Assembly (NCBI RefSeq): GCF_030811115.1
Contig: NZ_JAUSQK010000001.1
Coordinates: 2,418,001-2,482,000 of the forward strand
Length of the DNA stretch: 64,000 bases
Direction of reading: 5' to 3'
Source of the DNA: Olsenella profusa DSM 13989
GTDB lineage: Bacteria; Actinomycetota; Coriobacteriia; Coriobacteriales; Atopobiaceae
Part shown: positions 59,395 through 64,000 of the stretch, one piece after another
Position numbering within the stretch: position 1 is the stretch's first letter
How the letters are laid out: every line of letters starts with the position of its first letter
Translations under genes and position numbers: made by a program
Notes under the pieces: generated by a model
Seen by the model: only the letters and a program-made list of their open reading frames with translations
Told to the model about the DNA's origin: nothing
Database searches by the model: none

Positions 59395-61767
59395 TTAGCC
59401 CCTCCTTCTCTTCATCTGGTTGGCACCCTCCCCTGGCATGATGCGGCGGGCATCGAATACGGAGGGCACGCGGCTCACGACCGTAAGCAGGCCATTGAGC
59501 AGCGACGCGTCCGAGATGGCCACGAGAAAGCGCAGGCGTGCGACCCCCTGCGAGGTGGTCTGGGTCGCCGCGGAGAGGATGTTGCCGCCCGCATCGCCCA
59601 CGGCGATGATGACATCCTTGAGCAGCCCCATCCTGTCCGTGGCCTCGACGACGATCTCCACCTGGAACTCCGTGGCACCCGACGCGTCCCACTCCACGTC
59701 CACCATGCGCTCGGGATGCGTCCGCCTGAGCCCGATGGCATTGGGACAGCTCGCACGATGCACCGAGACGCCGCGGCCGCGCGTGATGAACCCAACGATA
59801 TCATCACCTGCGACGGGATTGCAGCAGTGAGCCAGATGCACCAACACATCGGGATCGCCCATGGCGACGACGCCACAGCTGCTGCGACGGCGTCGGTCGG
59901 ACGCACGGCGCGCCTGGACGTGCGCGAGCGGCATGTCCTCGCTGATGGCACGCTCCTTGGCCTGTGCCTCGGCCACCTGGCGCTCGCGCTGTGCCTGCTG
60001 CTCGGGAGAACCCTCCTCGAGCACGGCGACCACCTTGTTGCAGGCCGACCTGACGGACGTCTTGCCCGAGCCGATGCTGGCAAGCAGACCATCCACTTGA
60101 CGGAAGTCCATCTCGCCCGCCACGCGCGCGAGCGCCTTGGTCGTGCGCACGGTGGAGATGCCATAGCCATGCTTGCGCAGCTCGTGCGCCAGGTCGCTGC
60201 GGCCCTGCTCGGCGTCGTCGGTCTTGGAGAGCGTGGCGAAGTACTTGCGTATCTTGGCCTTGGCCGAGGGGGTGGCCACCAGGCTGAGCCAGTCATGGCT
60301 GGGCTTTGAGTTCTTGTTGGTGAGGATCTCCACGCGATCGCCACTCTCGAGATGATACGAGAGCGGCACCACCGACCCGTTGACCTTGGCGCCCACACAG
60401 TGGTTGCCCACCTCGGTGTGCACGGCATAGGCAAAGTCGAGCGGCGTGGAGTCGCGACGCAGGCTCATGACCTCGCCCTTGGGGGTGAACACGAAGATCT
60501 CGCCCTCGAAGAGGTCCACGCGCAGGTTGTGGAGGAACTCATGGGCGTCCTCCATGCTGTCGTCGTCCACGGTCCAGTCGAGGCTGCGACGAATCCAGTT
60601 GATCTGGGAGTCCACGCTCCTGTCGTCCGCGCTCATGCGGCCCTCGGAGTTACCCGAGCGCTTGTAGAGCCAGTGGGCGGCAATGCCGTACTCCGCCTGG
60701 CCGTGCATCTCATAGGTGCGAATCTGTATCTCGATGGGACGTGTGTCGAGCCCAATGACCGTGGTGTGCAACGACTGGTAGCCATTAGGCTTGGGCATGG
60801 CGATGTAGTCCTTGAAGCGCCCGGGCAAGGGGTGCCAGAGCGTGTGGACGGCCCCAAGGGCGGAGTAGCAGTCACCCACGGTACGGGTGATCACGCGCAG
60901 GGCAATGAGGTCGTGGATGTCCGAGAACTCCTTGCCCTTGCGGTGCATCTTCTGATGGATGGACCACAGGTGCTTGGGGCGGCCCGTGATCTGATAGCTC
61001 GAAAGCCCCACGGAGCGCAGCTCGCCATCGAGCGTCTTGATGGCGAGCGCGGTGGCCTCCTCGCGCTGAGCGCGAGAGTCCTGTACCATGCGGGCGACGC
61101 GCTCGTACTCGTCCGGCTCGAGGTAGAAGAAGGCCAGGTCCTCAAGCTCCCACTTGATGGAGCTGATGCCCAGACGGTCAGCGAGCGGGGCATAGACGTC
61201 CATGGTCTCGCGTGCCTTGAACGTGCGCCGGTCGGCGGGAAGCGCCGCGAGCGTGCGCATGTTGTGCAGGCGGTCGGCCAGCTTGATGATGACCACACGG
61301 ATGTCCTTGGACATGGCCAGAAACATCTTGCGCAGGTTGAGGGCCTGCTTCTCGTCCATGGAGGAGACCTGGATGGACGTGAGCTTTGTCACGCCGTCCA
61401 CAAGCTCCATGACGGTGGGACCAAAGAGTCCCTCGAGGTCTCCCAAGGTGGCCGGGGTGTCCTCGACGGTATCGTGAAGCAGCGCCGCACAGATGGGCTC
61501 CTCATCCATGTGCAGATCCTGTGCGAGAATGAGCGCCACCTCGACGGGATGGTTTATGTAGGGCTCACCCGAACGCCTGCGTTGGGTGGCATGAAAGCGC
61601 ACGGCGAAGTCATAGGCAAGGCACACCTGCCTCAGGGCATCGTCATCAAGGTAGGAGCGACACGTCTCCTTGAGGACGCGCCAGTTGTCCGCCTGGGGTG
61701 GCGCAAGGCGGGCGCTGTCCGTCCCCCCTGTCATCGTAGTGCCCATCGTGTCATCTACCTCGCACAT
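59395..61767 (-). CDS. rel: Bifunctional (p)ppGpp synthetase/hydrolase Rel
   Basis: A 790-aa stringent-response enzyme. The HD hydrolase is intact (HPVEVA, then LLHDTVEDT), the synthetase has GRPKHLWSIHQKM, FKDYIAMPKPNGYQSLHT and EIQIRTYEMHGQAEYG, then TGS (DIFVFTP-like EIFVFTPKGEV), a zinc-finger region with HCCNP, and a C-terminal ACT domain. It should both make and degrade (p)ppGpp. Start: ATG 61767 gives a 10-residue polar extension; ATG 61746 has GAGG 11 bases upstream and is also possible. It lies 34 bases after the RecJ-helicase gene. Confidence 0.95.
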   Translation of the reverse strand: MCEVDDTMGTTMTGGTDSARLAPPQADNWRVLKETCRSYLDDDALRQVCLAYDFAVRFHATQRRRSGEPYINHPVEVALILAQDLHMDEEPICAALLHDTVEDTPATLGDLEGLFGPTVMELVDGVTKLTSIQVSSMDEKQALNLRKMFLAMSKDIRVVIIKLADRLHNMRTLAALPADRRTFKARETMDVYAPLADRLGISSIKWELEDLAFFYLEPDEYERVARMVQDSRAQREEATALAIKTLDGELRSVGLSSYQITGRPKHLWSIHQKMHRKGKEFSDIHDLIALRVITRTVGDCYSALGAVHTLWHPLPGRFKDYIAMPKPNGYQSLHTTVIGLDTRPIEIQIRTYEMHGQAEYGIAAHWLYKRSGNSEGRMSADDRSVDSQINWIRRSLDWTVDDDSMEDAHEFLHNLRVDLFEGEIFVFTPKGEVMSLRRDSTPLDFAYAVHTEVGNHCVGAKVNGSVVPLSYHLESGDRVEILTNKNSKPSHDWLSLVATPSAKAKIRKYFATLSKTDDAEQGRSDLAHELRKHGYGISTVRTTKALARVAGEMDFRQVDGLLASIGSGKTSVRSACNKVVAVLEEGSPEQQAQRERQVAEAQAKERAISEDMPLAHVQARRASDRRRRSSCGVVAMGDPDVLVHLAHCCNPVAGDDIVGFITRGRGVSVHRASCPNAIGLRRTHPERMVDVEWDASGATEFQVEIVVEATDRMGLLKDVIIAVGDAGGNILSAATQTTSQGVARLRFLVAISDASLLNGLLTVVSRVPSVFDARRIMPGEGANQMKRRRG

Positions 61768-61801
61768 TTCACTGCGCCCGGGGCCCACCGTGGCCCGCGG
61801 G

Positions 61802-64000
61802 CTAGAGCCGCTGCCCAAAGCTCGGCATGATCGGGCGTGTGATGCGGCGCTCAAGTTCCTCCTGATTACAGGAGAGTACCCAATTTTTGAATGACTCGAA
61901 CTCGTCATAGGCGGCAAGCCCCGAGAGATAGCGGCTCGAATGCTCCAGGCAGGAGCGCCTGGGATGGGGCTCGAGCGTCACCAGGCGACCGTCACCCTCG
62001 GGCCGCATCCTCACAAAGCCCAGCTCCTCGAAGATGGCAAGCGCAGATGCGGCCTCGTCAGCCTGCACCCGTAGGCCGGGACGCACCCGCGCCGCGGCCT
62101 CTCCCACCTGCTCGGGCGTCAGCACGGCGCCATCTCCCGCGCACAGCCCACGCAGCGCCACGAAGATGTCGCGCAGCAGGTCACGCTGGGGTGCCGCGGC
62201 CATGAGGATGGACTCATTGAGGGTCACGTCACGCTGGCAGAAGCACAGGTGGACGAGGGCATCCTCGCCATCCCTGCCGGCGCGGCCGCTCATCTGGTTG
62301 AACTCGACCGCCCCAAAGGGCAGGTGATAGAGGACCACGTCGCGCACGTCGGGAAGGTTGACGCCTTCGCCAAACGCGCTTGTGGAGACGATGCAGGAGA
62401 TCTCGCCCGAGCGGAAGGCGCGCTCGATGCGCCCACGCTGAGCCCGTTGCATGCCCGCATGGTAGAAGGCGATGTGGGGGGCAAGGTCGGGCACGCTCTT
62501 CCTGAGCGTGCGGGCGAGCGTCGAGGCACCAGAGCGACTGTTGACGTAGACGATGGTCTTGTCCCCCGCGGCAACGACGCTGGCAACGGCGAGGTCGCGG
62601 TCGCGCACGTGACGCATGTCCCGCACGTGCAGGTTCTCGCGACTCGTGGCATCCACGATGACGCCATCCTCGGGAATGGAGAGGAGGCCCATGAGCTCAC
62701 GGGCTGCCTCGTCATCCGCCGTGGCGCTGACGGCGAGCACGGTGGGGTCACCCAGCTGCGCAAGCACGGGCGAGAGCTGGGCGTAGGCATCGCGACCGTG
62801 CCGCTGTGCCGTGCCCCCGTGGTGCGCCTCGTCCACCACCACAAAGCCAACGCGGCCCGTACGGGCAAAGCGCCCGGCATGGATGGCCAGGAACTCGGGC
62901 GTCGTGAGCACGATGGAGCAGGTGCCACAGGACAGTTCGGCAAAGGCCCGGGAGCGCTCGCCGCCGGGCGTCTCGCCCGTGAGCACCCGTACGCCCACGC
63001 CAAACGGCGCGAGGCGACCCGCGAGGTGGAAGATCTGATCGGCCACGAGGGCGCGCAGGGGATAGACGAAGATGCTCGCGCGGCCATGGGCAAGCGCCTC
63101 GCGCGCGGCATGCAGCTGGAAGATGAGCGACTTGCCGCGCCCGGTCGCCATGACGCATAGGGTGTTCCCTCCCCGCTCGAGACGATCGAGGGCGGCGCGC
63201 TGCGCGGGCAGGAGCGGATGCCCGCCGATGAGGGCATGGCGCAGGCAATCCGTGAGCTCGCCTGTGCCCATGGAGGAAAGGCCCTCGGGAACGGCGAGGC
63301 GTGACGGCTCGGTCGCGGCGGGCTCGGCCGACGGCGCATCAACCGTCGAGACGCCCTGCGGCACCGCACCGTCACGATAGAGGATGTCGTGCACCATGAG
63401 CTTGGGCTTGGTGTGGCCCTGCCAGGTCTCGCTGACCGGCTCGAACACGAGGTCGACCACCTCGTCGCATGCGACCGCACGGTTGATGTCGGGCGTGCGG
63501 AACATGATGCCCGGTACGCTCGACATGCCATCCGAGGCCAAAAAGCGCAGGTGATTGCCATTGGCACCCACCTTGGAGCGGTTGCGCATGAACACGCTGG
63601 GAACACAGAAGAGCGGCTTCTTGTTGCCCTGGCCAAAGGGCTGCAGGACCTCCAGGGAGTCGATTCCCTCCACCGTCATCTCGTCCAGCGAGACGAGGCC
63701 GCACACCTCTCCCCGATCCTCGAAGTCCTCTGCGGGAACCTGGGCAAGCACTTGCCGAAGACGCTCGCGAAACGCATCGAGCCGGGTCACCTCACAGGTG
63801 ACGCCCACGGCACCGGCGTGGCCGCCAAAGCGCACGAGCACGTCCGAGCACAGGTCAACGGCCTTGAAGAGGTCGACGGAGCCCACCGAGCGCCCCGATC
63901 CGCGCGCCACGCCACCCGTGACGGAGAAGACCAGCGACGGCACGTGGTAGCGACTGGCGAGCCTGCTGGCCACGATGCCCTTGACACCCTCGTGCCACCC
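61802..64000 (-). CDS. RecJ exonuclease fused to a RecQ-like helicase (partial at right edge)
   Basis: 732 residues are visible; the N-terminus is beyond the edge. The first residues GWHEGVKGIVASRL are RecJ motif VI, followed by the DHHA1 end (RFGGHAGAVGV) and the RecJ OB fold (DRGEVCGLVSLDEMTVEGI, MIRF-type ...). From about residue 240 a second enzyme starts: Walker A MATGRGKSLIFQ, DEAH-type VVVDEAHHGG, SATADD, and QMSGRAGRDGE, a RecQ-type superfamily 2 helicase. It would unwind and degrade one strand in a single chain. It is first in a run with rel and the MBL gene. Confidence 0.85.
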   Translation of the reverse strand, partial: GWHEGVKGIVASRLASRYHVPSLVFSVTGGVARGSGRSVGSVDLFKAVDLCSDVLVRFGGHAGAVGVTCEVTRLDAFRERLRQVLAQVPAEDFEDRGEVCGLVSLDEMTVEGIDSLEVLQPFGQGNKKPLFCVPSVFMRNRSKVGANGNHLRFLASDGMSSVPGIMFRTPDINRAVACDEVVDLVFEPVSETWQGHTKPKLMVHDILYRDGAVPQGVSTVDAPSAEPAATEPSRLAVPEGLSSMGTGELTDCLRHALIGGHPLLPAQRAALDRLERGGNTLCVMATGRGKSLIFQLHAAREALAHGRASIFVYPLRALVADQIFHLAGRLAPFGVGVRVLTGETPGGERSRAFAELSCGTCSIVLTTPEFLAIHAGRFARTGRVGFVVVDEAHHGGTAQRHGRDAYAQLSPVLAQLGDPTVLAVSATADDEAARELMGLLSIPEDGVIVDATSRENLHVRDMRHVRDRDLAVASVVAAGDKTIVYVNSRSGASTLARTLRKSVPDLAPHIAFYHAGMQRAQRGRIERAFRSGEISCIVSTSAFGEGVNLPDVRDVVLYHLPFGAVEFNQMSGRAGRDGEDALVHLCFCQRDVTLNESILMAAAPQRDLLRDIFVALRGLCAGDGAVLTPEQVGEAAARVRPGLRVQADEAASALAIFEELGFVRMRPEGDGRLVTLEPHPRRSCLEHSSRYLSGLAAYDEFESFKNWVLSCNQEELERRITRPIMPSFGQRL

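Overview
The window is GC-rich and densely coded, with nearly every third codon position G or C. Most genes lie on the minus strand in tight operons with 1-4 base overlaps. Gene content suggests a Coriobacteriia actinobacterium, probably in the Olsenella/Atopobium group: an AddAB-type helicase-nuclease pair, gatCAB, livJHMGF, a superoxide reductase typical of anaerobes, and a membrane-bound LuxR-type regulator of the kind expanded in that class. This placement is inference from gene content, not from a marker comparison.

Layout. 1-8.5 kb: the start of pncB, a radical-SAM protein, a PepV-like dipeptidase, a cold-shock protein, and a run formed by a degenerate NAD-synthetase homologue plus ruvC-ruvA-ruvB, with a LexA-type SOS box in front of ruvC. 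8.5-20 kb: superoxide reductase behind an AT-rich palindrome, dnaE with an upstream SOS-box match, and addA/addB. 20-28.7 kb: a small TrpR-like regulator, a holin-like membrane protein overlapping a lipase-fold protein tail to tail, thpR, an Spx/ArsC protein, gatC-gatA-gatB, a basic low-complexity membrane protein, and thymidine kinase with a recent 19-base tandem duplication at its 3' end.

28.7-35.5 kb is an accessory island, less GC-rich than its surroundings. It has a membrane regulator with two LuxR helix-turn-helix domains, a secreted protein, two related membrane-anchored proteins, two ABC-2 permeases and an ATPase, all on one strand. 35.5-42.5 kb: an SPFH protein and the aspartate/threonine pathway (hom-lysC-asd one way, thrC-thrB the other). 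42.6-47.6 kb: a complete branched-chain amino acid ABC importer. 49.2-52.4 kb: a second peptide/ABC module of the lactococcin 972 type. Its bacteriocin gene carries one in-frame TGA inside the signal peptide, so export is probably lost.

52.6-64 kb is core again: rho with three AT-hook motifs, a WecA/TagO-type sugar-phosphate transferase, infC-rpmI-rplT (infC apparently starting at AUA), tRNA-Leu(CAA), an MBL-fold hydrolase, rel, and a RecJ-helicase fusion running off the right edge. Two intergenic regions (26.5-27.1 and 56.3-57.0 kb) carry related long inverted repeats, each about 70 bases past a stop codon. No rRNA, CRISPR array, transposase or phage gene was seen.
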